In this document: one piece after another, positions 23,380 to 31,935 of the stretch
Position numbering within the stretch: position 1 is the first letter of the stretch
Layout of the letters: each line of letters opens with the position of its first letter
NCBI GenBank assembly: GCA_900696535.1
Contig: CAADGM010000028.1
Location: 1-32,453, forward strand
Reading direction: 5' to 3'
Source of the DNA: an uncultured Planctomycetota bacterium
GTDB taxonomy: Bacteria > Planctomycetota > Phycisphaerae > UBA1845 > Fen-1342
Length of the DNA stretch: 32,453 bases
Position numbers and translations under genes: made by a program
The notes under the pieces: model-generated
The model's input: only the letters and a program-made list of their open reading frames with translations
Databases searched by the model: none
Told to the model about the DNA's origin: nothing

Positions 23380-23485
23380 ATGAATAGCGAATCGCGAATA
23401 GTGAATAGCGAGAGAGGAGCAGCCGATCCGACTGGCGGGGCCTCTTCCTTTGCCACTCGCCATTCGCTATTCGCATTTCGAGACA
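23380..23485. repeat. AATAGCGAA-type repeats forming long imperfect inverted repeat, copy B
   Basis: GAATAGCGAATCGCGAATAG and AGTGAATAGCGAGAGAGGA (about 23382-23418) face TGCCACTCGCCATTCGCT and ATTCGCATTTCG (about 23450-23482). The arms are complementary over roughly 30 bases with mismatches. Same family as copy A, on the other side of the TM2 gene. Confidence 0.65.
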
Positions 23486-23498
23486 CCGAGCGGCGCCC

Positions 23499-25292
23499 AT
23501 GCTCGACCGACTGACCGACGCCACGATCCTCGCCCTCCGCTGCCCGGGGTCCGCCTGGCCGCGGGGGCTGCTGGGCGGTCCGCCGCTCCCGGACGCGTGG
23601 ATGGGCCTGGTCGAGACGCCGGACGGCCGCCGGCGCTTTGTTCCGGCGGGAGAAGACCCGCGCCCCGCGCGCGACGACGTGCTCCTGCTGGTGCGCAACC
23701 GCGCGATCACGGTGCCGCTCGAGCTGCACGACGCACCGGCCGCTTGTGATCACGGCGTCGAAGCCCGCGTCGAACTGCTCGTCCGGCCCGAACGCCAGGA
23801 AACGGCCCTGGCCGCGCTGCGGCAGAATCTCCTCACGCAGCCGGAACTGCGACTCGACGAGTTCGCCGCGGCGGTCTGCGGCCCCGGCGGCGCAGTCGCG
23901 GCGTTGCGCGCGTACGTTCGCTCCCGACCCGCCGCCGACCTGGTCGGCACCGACCCGGAGCCCGAACTGCTCGCGCACTTGCAGGCGCGGCTCGGTCCCT
24001 GGCTCTACTCGGCCGGGCTCACCCTGGAGCGTGTCGCGACGGCCGCGTTTTCCAGCCCCGCGCTGGAAGCCCAGCGCAAGCTCCAACTCTCGACCCGCGA
24101 AGCGGCCGCACGACTCGAGGCCCGCGAGGCCGTCGAGCAGGCCGCGCTGACCGCCGCCCGACGCCGTGTCGAGGGTCTCAGCGCCATCCTCGACAAGCTC
24201 CGCAGCGCCGCCGGGAACGACGACCGGGCCGGCTGGCAGGCACTCCTGCCGGCGCTGACGCCGGCGGAGCGCGGCCGACTTCTCGAAAGCCTGTGGCGGA
24301 TCACGCCTGACCGGCACGTGGCCGCGGCGATCCTCGCGGTGGCTGGGGACGAGTGCCTGTGGCTTGACCCGTGCGACCCGCTGCGCGTGCAGCGCCGTGT
24401 CCAACTGCCACCGACACTCGGGCCGCCGCGATCAGTCTGCTTTGCCTTGGACACCGCGGGCTCGAGATCGTCGCCGGCGGGGCTCGTGCTCGTCGGTGCC
24501 CAGTCGGGTGTATTGGTGCTTGATGCGGACGACGGCGAGTTGCTGGCCGAGTACCCGGTGCCCGGGACGCGCGAGCTACGCTTCGGCTTCAACCGCGTGG
24601 CGCTGTCGGGATCGCGCCTGATCGCAACGCACTCGGAGCTGGGTTGCTGGACGTGGACGCGCAATCGCCCCGACAGCCCGGACGCCCTCCTCGTGCCCGA
24701 AGGCGGCACGCCCCGGACCGTTCGAGCGGCGACGTTCAGCGACGACGGGCACATGCTCTTCGCCGTCGACAGCGCGATTCGCGTGCACGCTCCCGACGGG
24801 GCGCTCGCGCGGACGCTCGAGATCAGCCGCGGCGGTGTCCACGACCTGGCCGTCAGCGGCGAACAGGTCTACGCGGCCACCGCGGACGGACTGCTGCTGG
24901 CCGATCGCTGGACCGCGCCCCAGGTCTGGCAGGTGCTGCATCGCCGCGCGGATCCCATCGAGTCGCTCGCCCTGCGGCGCTGGGACGACCTGGTCGAGCT
25001 GGTCATTCCGGCGGGCGAGGACGGCGTGCTCGGCGTGTACGGTGACGTGGGGATTGTGGCGCAGCTCGTCGCCACGCCGGTCCGCATTCGCCGCGCCTGG
25101 GCCTGCGACGACCTCGTCGTCGGTCTCTCCGAAGTCCGCGACCGTCTCGTCGTGCTCAACGCGAACCTGCCGGACTCGGTTCCGCGACAGGCGCCCACGA
25201 CACGGCTGACGCGCCACTCGATACAGGACGTGTGCATCGCGCTGCGCCGCGCCGCAAACCCGGCCGACGCCGCAGGAGAGAGCCCCTCATGA
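23499..25292 (+). CDS. SPFH-like plus beta-propeller-like protein
   Basis: A 597-residue protein without signal peptide. Residues about 35-190 resemble a band-7/SPFH core: DGRRRFVPAGEDP, a VLLLVRNRAITVPLEL strand pair, VEARVELLVRPE, and a helix-strand end GPWLYSAGLTLERVATAAFSSP. A charged helix follows (about 186-240, EAQRKLQLSTREAAARLEAREAVEQ), as in flotillin-like proteins. From about 290 to 575 there are repeated strand patterns ending in (V/A)-x-D/S and GVLVLDADDGELLAEYP, like WD40/PQQ propeller blades. I recognise no family for the whole. SPFH proteins scaffold membrane microdomains, so membrane association near the ESCRT-like system is plausible. Its stop overlaps the deoC start (ATGA). 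Confidence 0.6.
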   Translation: MLDRLTDATILALRCPGSAWPRGLLGGPPLPDAWMGLVETPDGRRRFVPAGEDPRPARDDVLLLVRNRAITVPLELHDAPAACDHGVEARVELLVRPERQETALAALRQNLLTQPELRLDEFAAAVCGPGGAVAALRAYVRSRPAADLVGTDPEPELLAHLQARLGPWLYSAGLTLERVATAAFSSPALEAQRKLQLSTREAAARLEAREAVEQAALTAARRRVEGLSAILDKLRSAAGNDDRAGWQALLPALTPAERGRLLESLWRITPDRHVAAAILAVAGDECLWLDPCDPLRVQRRVQLPPTLGPPRSVCFALDTAGSRSSPAGLVLVGAQSGVLVLDADDGELLAEYPVPGTRELRFGFNRVALSGSRLIATHSELGCWTWTRNRPDSPDALLVPEGGTPRTVRAATFSDDGHMLFAVDSAIRVHAPDGALARTLEISRGGVHDLAVSGEQVYAATADGLLLADRWTAPQVWQVLHRRADPIESLALRRWDDLVELVIPAGEDGVLGVYGDVGIVAQLVATPVRIRRAWACDDLVVGLSEVRDRLVVLNANLPDSVPRQAPTTRLTRHSIQDVCIALRRAANPADAAGESPS

Positions 25293-25978
25293 CGACAACG
25301 CACTACACCCGTGCGGAGCTGGCCCGGCTGATCGACCACACCATCCTCAGGCCGGAGGCCCGCGCGAGCGACGTGGCCCGCCTGTGCGACGAAGGGCTCG
25401 AACACGGCTTCTGCTCGGTGTGCGTGAACCCGTGGTGGGTGCCGGAGTGCGTGCGGCGCGTGGGCGGCTCGCCGGTCCGCGTGTGCACGGTGGCCGGCTT
25501 TCCGCTGGGTGCGACCACGCCCGAGCAGAAGGCTTGCGAGGCCCGGCTGGCGGTCGCCGCCGGGGCGACTGAGATCGACATGGTCGCCAACATCGGCGCG
25601 CTGCGGGACGGCCAGAGGGACGTGGTCGTCCGCGACATCGCTGCGGTGGTCGACGCGGTCAGGAGCGCCAACCCTGACGCACTGGTGAAGGTCATCGTGG
25701 AGACGCGAGCGCTGACGGAGCCGGAGATCATCCTCGCCTGCCGCTGTGTCGCCGAGGCCCAGGCCGACTTCATCAAGACCTCGACGGGCTTCCACCCCGC
25801 CGGCGGGGCGACCGCCGAGCACGTGGCCTTCCTCAAGCGGCACATCGCGCCGATCCGCGTGAAGGCCAGCGGCGGCATTCGCGACCTGTCCTCTGCCCTG
25901 GCGATGCTCGAAGCCGGCGCCGATCGCCTGGGCACATCCTCGGGCGTGGCGATCCTGGCCGAGCTGGAGAAGCGATGA
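25289..25978 (+). CDS. deoC: Deoxyribose-phosphate aldolase
   Basis: A 229-residue class I aldolase that splits 2-deoxyribose-5-phosphate into glyceraldehyde-3-phosphate and acetaldehyde in deoxynucleoside catabolism. Catalytic residues are visible: Schiff-base lysine in FIKTSTGF (K163), K192 in VKASGGI, and D97 in EIDMV. LIDHTIL at 14-20 and VCTVAGFPLGA are further signatures. The ATG overlaps the previous stop as ATGA, with AGGAGAG upstream, and its own stop overlaps the next ATG in the same way, so three genes are translationally coupled. Confidence 0.96.
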   Translation: MTTTHYTRAELARLIDHTILRPEARASDVARLCDEGLEHGFCSVCVNPWWVPECVRRVGGSPVRVCTVAGFPLGATTPEQKACEARLAVAAGATEIDMVANIGALRDGQRDVVVRDIAAVVDAVRSANPDALVKVIVETRALTEPEIILACRCVAEAQADFIKTSTGFHPAGGATAEHVAFLKRHIAPIRVKASGGIRDLSSALAMLEAGADRLGTSSGVAILAELEKR

Positions 25979-26412
25979 GCGCAGCGCCGGCGACGTTCGG
26001 CATCTGCCCGCGCTGTGCGCGGCCGCTCCGCTCGCGGGGTGGGAGCCCGCCGCGCTACTGCGCGGTCTGTGGTCAGCGCGTGGGTGCGGACGAGTTTGTC
26101 CATGTGCCGCCGCGTCCGTCCGGGGGCGCCGAGGGGCGGCCGAACGTCGAGCACCGCTTCTCACACGCGTCGAGCGTCGAGCATAGGTTCGTCGAGCCGG
26201 GAACGGACTGGGTCGGCGCGATAAGCATGGTTGCCGCGTGCCTGGGGCTGTTTCCATTCTGCGGCTTCCCGTTCGCGGTCGCGGCCGTGGCACTCGGAGT
26301 CGCCGCGCAGGTCGGGACGCGGCGCAGACCGAGCCGTGTCGCGCTGGGCGGCACGATGATCGGCGCGCTGGGTGTATTCATGCACCTCTCCTGCTGGGGC
26401 GCGTTCCGGTAG
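25975..26412 (+). CDS. Zinc-ribbon membrane protein
   Basis: A 145-residue protein: an N-terminal zinc ribbon (CPRC at 11-14, CAVC at 29-32), a polar linker of about 45 residues, then two hydrophobic segments (about 81-115 and 124-141) with a short basic loop, the pattern of DUF4190-like two-TM domains. It begins inside the deoC stop codon (ATGA). The mix of ribbon and membrane parts mirrors, in reverse order, the small protein coupled to the kinase gene. Confidence 0.72.
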   Translation: MSAAPATFGICPRCARPLRSRGGSPPRYCAVCGQRVGADEFVHVPPRPSGGAEGRPNVEHRFSHASSVEHRFVEPGTDWVGAISMVAACLGLFPFCGFPFAVAAVALGVAAQVGTRRRPSRVALGGTMIGALGVFMHLSCWGAFR

Positions 26413-26528
26413 CGCCTAGCGCCTTCTGAGAAGCGCGGGGGGTATGTGCGCCGCGCGGTTCTCGCCGCGGGCGCGAGACCCGAGTTCTGTCTGCACCCTG
26501 CCGGGGGTTCAAGACCGTCCCCCGCTCC

Positions 26529-29075
26529 TCAGGGCGCCAGCGCCGCGACGAACGGGTCGATGTCGTCAAAGTCCACCACCCCGTCGCCGTTCAAATCCCG
26601 CGCGCGGGCCGGGCAGTTCGGGAACGTGGCGAGATATCCGGGCGGGTCGCTCAGCGCCAGCACGAACGCGTCGATGTCGTTGAAGTCGACGGCCCCGTCG
26701 CAGTTGCAGTCCCCCGGGCGCGCGATCTCGACCGCCATGTACTGCACGCCCGGCACGAGCGTCAGGTTTGGCGTCGGCCCGAGATTCGCCACCCCGCCGC
26801 CCAGCCCCGGCAGCCACTGGTTGCTCACCAGTCCGTCGGCGCGCATCGCGAACGCGGCCAACTGAATCGTCCCGCTGAACGTGGGCGGCAGGCCCAGGTC
26901 GGCCAGCGGCAAGATCATCTCGACACCCGTGGTGGCCGTGTGTGCCCCGGTGCCGCTCAGATGCGTGACCCCGGCGGTATTGGAGTTGTCCAGCGCGACC
27001 TGCATGTCGTTCGGGTTGCTGCCGCCTGAGAGGAACCCGTCCCCGTCGCCGACCGTCCCCTGTCCGCGATACGTCTTCTGCACGCCGCCGGACGTCAGTA
27101 GCCGGTACTGATCAACGTACAGCGTGCCCTGATAATTGTTGATGTACAGCAGGTAGTCGGGCAGGAAGCCGGCGTCGAGCGTCGTACCGTCGAGCAGCGG
27201 GGCGGCGGGCGGGGGGCTGCTGCCGCCGAAGGTCAGCACGCTCTGTCCGCCGGGGGCCACGTCGAAGAGCAGCACCAGCCCCGTGGCATTCGGGGCCAGG
27301 TTGCCCGTCAGGCCGAACCAGATCGCCGGGCCGCGCGTCGACACGAAAAGCTGGTTGAGTTCGGCCACGTTGTCACCCAGGCCGGCCTCGTTGTTCTGTG
27401 TGGCCACCAGGTTTCCGGGTCCGAACTGTGCCGGGATGTCGCGACCGTCGACCGGGGCCGTCACCGGCGGCGGCGGCGAGACGTTCACCTGGAGAACGCG
27501 ATAGCTCAGCGCCGGCAGGAACAGGCTGTAGGCGTTCTTGTTCGCGTCCGTGATCGCCGTGAAGCTCTGGCCGGTCAGAATGTTCACCGGCGTGGTCGAA
27601 CCACCGGGAATCTGGTAGCCGCCCAGGTTCAGCGTGGCCAGCACGTTGCTCGTCGACAGGTTGATTGCGACGAGCAGGTCTTGCTCGGCGTGTATTCGCG
27701 TGAAGGCCCAAACGCTGCCCGCGGTGCACGGAACGGGGTAGTAGTCGCCGCGCCGCAGGGCCACGTGCGCCTTTCGCGCCGCGATGAGCGTGCGATACTC
27801 CTCGAGCAGCGAGCCGGCGACGCCCTGCTGTTCCTCGACGCTGCGGCCGTCATTGTCCTGCGAGAACCGCGTCTGCACCGCGCACAGATTCAGCGCGATG
27901 TAGTTGCTCATCGGCGGCCCGGCGACCGCGTTCCACTTGAACGGCTCGCGCATACCGATATCCGTCGCGTCGCTCGGACAGTACGTCTTCGTACCCAGCA
28001 TCCCGATCTCGTCGCCGAAGTAGAGGATCGGCGGGAACGGCTGGGTCATCAGGATCGCGGCGGCGACCTTCGCCTTGGCGAGACTGCCGCCGACCACCGA
28101 CGTGACCCGATCGACGTCATGGTCGCCGATCGTGCCCATGAATGTCCGGCCGGCCGGCAGGGCGGCCAGCGTGGCCTGCATCTGGCTGTAGAGCACCGCC
28201 GCGTTGCCGCTGGACAGCGCATCGCGGGCGGCGGCCTGAAACGGCTTGGCCAGCGAGGCGTCGTGCGCGGCCAGAAGCTCGGCCCCGTGACTGCTCCAGT
28301 CGGCCTGCTCAGCGAAGGTGAAGACGTCGGGATTGACGGCCTGGAGGGCCTGCTTCCAGGGGATCCAGAAGTCGGCGATGTTGTAGCCCCAGCCGTTGGG
28401 GCCGCTGTTGTAGTTCAGCCAGACGTGGTCGAGGCGGTATCCGTCGATGCCGTCGCTCGGGTCTCCGTCGCCGTCCGGGTCGAGCCAGCCGGCCGACCAG
28501 CCAATGACGGTCTGGCGGGTCGCGGGCGTGTTGAGGTTCCAATGGATGAAGCCGACCTGGCTGTTGTTCCAGGTCGTGTATACGCTGCCGAGGTAATTCG
28601 TGTTCTGCTGATTCGTAAAGGCCAGCCACGTGTCGTATGGGCTGGCGGGGTTGCCGTATGCGCTCTGGAAGTACACCGAGTTGTGACTGACGCCGTAAGC
28701 GACCAGGTCCACGAACACCTTCATCTGCCGCTGGTGCGCCTCGCCGACGAAGTCGAGGAACTGCTGGCGTGTTCCGAACCACGGCTTGACCTGGTCGGCG
28801 GGGCCGTGCTGATAGCCGTGGTACGCCGGCGACGGAAAGATCGGGTTCATCCAGACGCCCGTCACGCCGAGCTACTCGAGATAGATCAGCGAAGCCGACA
28901 TCCCTCCAAAGTCGCCGAAGCGGTGCGTGTCGCCATCTGAGTCGCGCCAGGCGATGGGCATGAAGTGGTAGAGGACATCGTCGCGAATGTCGCGATCGAC
29001 CCGCGGCTGGGCGACAGCCGATGCCGTCCCGCTAACAACCACCAGTAACGCAGCGAGCGGGGCCAACCTGTTCAT
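26529..29075 (-). pseudogene. Secreted GH13 alpha-amylase-family protein with dockerin-like repeats, interrupted by one in-frame TAG
   Basis: The frame begins at ATG 29075 (GAGGT 5 bases upstream) with a signal peptide (MNRLAPLAALLVVV...AVA) and the GH13 start (LYHFMPIAWRDSDGD.HRFGDFGG). A TAG at 28874-28872 falls where GH13 proteins read L-E/K-x-LGVTGVW; the frame then continues intact for 778 codons from 28865. Downstream are region II GYRLDHV with the nucleophile Asp, region III FTFAEQ with the acid Glu, region IV GDHDVDR, then a beta-sandwich and a C-terminal dockerin-like pair (DCNCDGAVDFNDID and DLNGDGVVDFDDID). One base change would restore an open frame of about 848 codons. It is a young pseudogene, a sequence error, or a readthrough case. 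Confidence 0.85.
28872..28874 (-). other. In-frame amber codon splitting the GH13 gene
   Basis: On the coding strand the context is CTC GAG TAG CTC GGC GTG. Frame is identical on both sides, so this is a single-base substitution (GAG, CAG or AAG to TAG) and not an indel. Confidence 0.9.
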
Positions 29076-29388
29076 CGGATACCTCGGCGGCGATGCACCA
29101 TGCACGGCATCGCCAGCGGCTCTGCCACCAGTCTAGCACGCCGACCGCCGAATCCCGCCGCACGCGTGCACCGCATCCCCAGTCGCCGGACCGATAGTTC
29201 CGCGCGGCGCGGGGCAATGACGTCGCCGCCCCGTTGCGCCGTCGGGCCCTGCGCCCCCGGCGCCCCCCAAGGAAGCGACCGGACACGCGCGCAGGAGCAG
29301 CGCCGAATCTGTGTCCGGCGTCCCTGCGTGCGCCGGCGAACGCGCGCTGGACACTCAGGTCCAGCGCTGCTGTTCTCTCGCTGCCCCC
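29076..29388. other. Intergenic stretch between efp and the GH13 gene
   Basis: No gene is supported. It contains the hairpin after efp (29344-29367) and a weak -10-like TAGACT on the minus strand near 29137-29132 that might serve the GH13 gene. Confidence 0.5.
29344..29367 (-). terminator. Hairpin downstream of efp
   Basis: GCGCTGGAC and GTCCAGCGC form a perfect 9-bp stem around a 6-base loop, beginning about 20 bases after the efp stop. No U-run follows, so it may be a weak terminator or an mRNA 3' end stabiliser. Confidence 0.6.
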
Positions 29389-29949
29389 TCAGCTGGCCTC
29401 TTTGCCCACGTACGTCCGCGTCCGCGTGTCCACGCGAACCACGTCTCCGCTCTTGATGAACAGCGGCACCTTGATCTCCAGCCCGTTCTCCAGCGTCGCC
29501 TCCTTGTACACGTTGCCGCCCGGCGAGCCGGCGTGGCTCGGCGCCGCCGTCAAACCCACCTTCAGCGGCACGATCTCCGGGAGTTCGAGCATCAGCGGCT
29601 GGCCGTCGGCGTAGAGCACCCGGTAGCTCTCACCCTCGCGGAGGAACGGCTCCGCGCCGGAGATCTGCGTCGGACTCAGCGCGAGCTCCTCGAAGGTCTC
29701 GCTCTCCATGAACACGCGCTCCGTCCCTTTGGCGTACAGGTACTGCACCTGCTTGTACCCGCACGGGACTTCCTGGATCGGCATCAGCTCGTCGAGCGAG
29801 CGGTCCACAGAGTGCCCGTCGCGCACGTCGCGAAGCAGCACATGCACGGTCGGCTTCATCTTGCCCGAGTGGCGCTCGTTGTACTCGGCGACCGTGTACA
29901 AGTGCCCCTGGTAACGGATCAGCATTCCGCGCTTGATGGGCATGTTCAT
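29389..29949 (-). CDS. efp: Translation elongation factor P
   Basis: A 186-residue EF-P, the normal length, with three beta-barrel domains. EF-P relieves ribosome stalling at proline runs. The N-terminus MNMPIKRGMLIRYQGHLYTVAEYNERHSG matches domain I; the loop that carries the modified Lys reads SGKMKP (K30, K32), instead of the common PGKGGA. The C-terminal signature GDVVRVDTRTRTYVGK is intact. GGAGG lies 7 bases before the ATG at 29949, and TATACT lies 28 bases before it. The upstream membrane-protein frame runs into efp with no stop codon. Confidence 0.92.
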   Translation of the reverse strand: MNMPIKRGMLIRYQGHLYTVAEYNERHSGKMKPTVHVLLRDVRDGHSVDRSLDELMPIQEVPCGYKQVQYLYAKGTERVFMESETFEELALSPTQISGAEPFLREGESYRVLYADGQPLMLELPEIVPLKVGLTAAPSHAGSPGGNVYKEATLENGLEIKVPLFIKSGDVVRVDTRTRTYVGKEAS

Positions 29950-31707
29950 GACGTGGCCTCCGCTGCGGAGTTCGTCCAGTATACCCGCCTCGACCCGGTA
30001 GATGCGCACCCTCGCCCCGCCCGGCCACGACCGGACCAGGCGGAGCCCCGCCCGCAGCTCGGGCCTCGTCAGCGCCTCGAACCGCTCGAGTCGCCACAGC
30101 CTGGCGTAGTGGCCGCTGTGGTCCGTGAAGACCTCGTCGTGCCAGACCAGGTAACGAACATTCCCCGCCCGGCATACCGCCAACACCTCCGGCCAGCTCG
30201 CCCCATCGATCTCGCCCAGCCCCACGAAACGCCCCGCCGGCTCCCGACCCGCGTACAGCCGCAGCAGGCCCGGAAGCGGCGACAGCACGCGCGCGTCCGG
30301 CTCGACATTGTCGCGAATCCACCGGGCCGCCTCGACCTCCGCCAGCCTCTCACGACCCGAGCCCAGTTCGCGCGCCCCGCGCTGCACCTGAACCACCACC
30401 AGCGTCACCAGCGCCAGCACGCCCACCGCGGCGACCGCGCGACGCCCCGGGCCGGCCAGCACCAAGGCCGCCGCAACGGCCGCCGCCGTCAAGGCAGGCA
30501 GCAGCGCGCGACCGGCCAGCGTCGCCGACGCGGGCGTCCAGCTCGCGAGCACCTCGCCTGCCTCGAGTAGCAGCATCAGCAGGTAGGCGCCCGCAATCGC
30601 CAGCGTGGTGCCGCCCACCCACGCCGCCGCGCGACCGCCGCCTTGCAGCCCGGTGTGGCGCCGACTCCACTCCAGCACGATCGCCACGCCGGCAACAACC
30701 AGCACGACCAGGGGCGGCGCGACAGGAAACCCGTAGCGCGGCTGCGAGAACGGCACCAGCGACCAGGCGGCCACGTACACAAGCAGCGCCACCAACGCAA
30801 CGACCGCATCGCCGCGCCGCTCGCGGACCAGCCGCGCAGCCCCCAGCAGTGCCAGCGCCCACACGGCTGCGACGAGCCACTCGCGCAGCCGGCCAGGCGG
30901 CAGCATCCCAAACGTAGCCCGCTCGAACAACCCGGGATCTGCCGCCGCAGCCGCAATGAGGTCCAGCGCGTGCCACGGCCGAAAAGCGGGCTGCTCCAGC
31001 ATGCGTGCGACGTAGTGGTCCTGCGATCGCTCGCTCCACGTGAGCGCAGTCAGTCCCAGCCAAATCAGTGCCGGCAGGGTGGCCAGGCCGGTCCGAATCA
31101 TGATCGCCCGCCACCGGGTGCCGCGGAGCCAGTCCACGACCGCAACCCCCGCCAGCAGGCCGGCCGCGTCGAAGCGCGTCATCACGGCGAGCGCCGCCAG
31201 CGCGTACGCCGCCGGGCCGCCGCGCGCAGCCGCGACAACCGTCGCCAGCATCAATGTTGCCAGCAGCAACTCGGCCAGCAGGTCGGCGGTCGCGTGCAGG
31301 GTCAGCGGGAGCAGGCAAAGCCACACGGCTCCGATCCAGCCGTTCCGGCCTGCCCAGTGCCACCCCGTGACGGCGGCCAGGCCCGCGAGGACCGGCAGCA
31401 GGACGACATTGATCCACTCGGCGACCGCCTTCTCGGGCGCCTCGCCCGGCACCAGCTTTGAAATCCCCACGATGAGCAGTGGGTAAACGGGTCCGCGCTT
31501 GAGGCTGCCCGGTAACTGGCCCGAGAGCAGCGCGTGGCCATTGTCGACAAACTCGAAGAAGTCGGCGTGCGGACGCGCGTAGTGCCCGCGGCACGCCAGG
31601 GCCACGACCAGCGCCAGGAGCGCGGCACCCAACAGGCCCGGACGCGCCTCGGGCGGCGTGGCGGATGCCGACGGCCGAAACCCGGAGGATCGCTGGCCGT
31701 TGCCCAC
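29389..31707 (-). CDS. GT-C-type membrane glycosyltransferase whose frame continues into efp
   Basis: The frame is open for 772 codons from GTG 31707 to the efp stop. Residues 1 to about 575 form a membrane protein: about 10 TM segments, an early loop HADFFEFVDNGHALLSGQLPGSLKRGPVYPLLI typical of GT39/ArnT-like GT-C enzymes that use polyprenyl-phosphate sugars, and a soluble C-terminal domain (EAARWIRDNVEPDARVLSP...GARVRIYRV). Natural homologues end near RIYRV. Here a bridge of about 14 residues (EAGILDELRSGGHV) overlaps the efp promoter and ribosome-binding site and then efp is read in frame. Either a real fusion is made alongside free EF-P, or the stop codon was lost or mis-sequenced. GAGG lies 10 bases before the GTG. 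Confidence 0.75.
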   Translation of the reverse strand: MGNGQRSSGFRPSASATPPEARPGLLGAALLALVVALACRGHYARPHADFFEFVDNGHALLSGQLPGSLKRGPVYPLLIVGISKLVPGEAPEKAVAEWINVVLLPVLAGLAAVTGWHWAGRNGWIGAVWLCLLPLTLHATADLLAELLLATLMLATVVAAARGGPAAYALAALAVMTRFDAAGLLAGVAVVDWLRGTRWRAIMIRTGLATLPALIWLGLTALTWSERSQDHYVARMLEQPAFRPWHALDLIAAAAADPGLFERATFGMLPPGRLREWLVAAVWALALLGAARLVRERRGDAVVALVALLVYVAAWSLVPFSQPRYGFPVAPPLVVLVVAGVAIVLEWSRRHTGLQGGGRAAAWVGGTTLAIAGAYLLMLLLEAGEVLASWTPASATLAGRALLPALTAAAVAAALVLAGPGRRAVAAVGVLALVTLVVVQVQRGARELGSGRERLAEVEAARWIRDNVEPDARVLSPLPGLLRLYAGREPAGRFVGLGEIDGASWPEVLAVCRAGNVRYLVWHDEVFTDHSGHYARLWRLERFEALTRPELRAGLRLVRSWPGGARVRIYRVEAGILDELRSGGHVMNMPIKRGMLIRYQGHLYTVAEYNERHSGKMKPTVHVLLRDVRDGHSVDRSLDELMPIQEVPCGYKQVQYLYAKGTERVFMESETFEELALSPTQISGAEPFLREGESYRVLYADGQPLMLELPEIVPLKVGLTAAPSHAGSPGGNVYKEATLENGLEIKVPLFIKSGDVVRVDTRTRTYVGKEAS
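29978..29983 (-). promoter_or_regulatory. Putative -10 box (TATACT) for efp
   Basis: TATACT on the minus strand lies 28 bases before the efp ATG and upstream of its GGAGG ribosome-binding site, inside the 3' end of the upstream membrane-protein frame. No clear -35 element is visible. Confidence 0.45.
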
Positions 31708-31828
31708 GTGCGGAATTCCTCGGACGGGACCGACGACTGTAGCAGGTCACCGGGCAGGCGACGAGTTGCTGGGCCGCGTGCCCCCATTGCTATCGATCCT
31801 GGAGCGCTGCCGCCGGCCAAACCCCGGT

Positions 31829-31834
31829 TATACT
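31829..31834 (+). promoter_or_regulatory. Putative -10 box (TATACT) for the CPBP protease gene
   Basis: The sequence GGTTATACT lies about 100 bases before the ATG at 31936, in the gap between divergent genes. No -35 match is visible. Confidence 0.35.
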
Positions 31835-31935
31835 CCGCCCCGCGCGTCGCCGCGCTCGCGTCGGCTTGACGCACATCGAAGCCCCGATTCGCGGCGATCA
31901 AGCCCGCCTCGGCGGCGTGTCAGCACGAGGACGCC

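Noticed and set aside
26413-26528. Terminator hairpin after the zinc-ribbon TM gene
   Set aside because: The GCGCCTT/AAGCGC stem has a mismatch and a wobble pair and no T-run; support is too weak.
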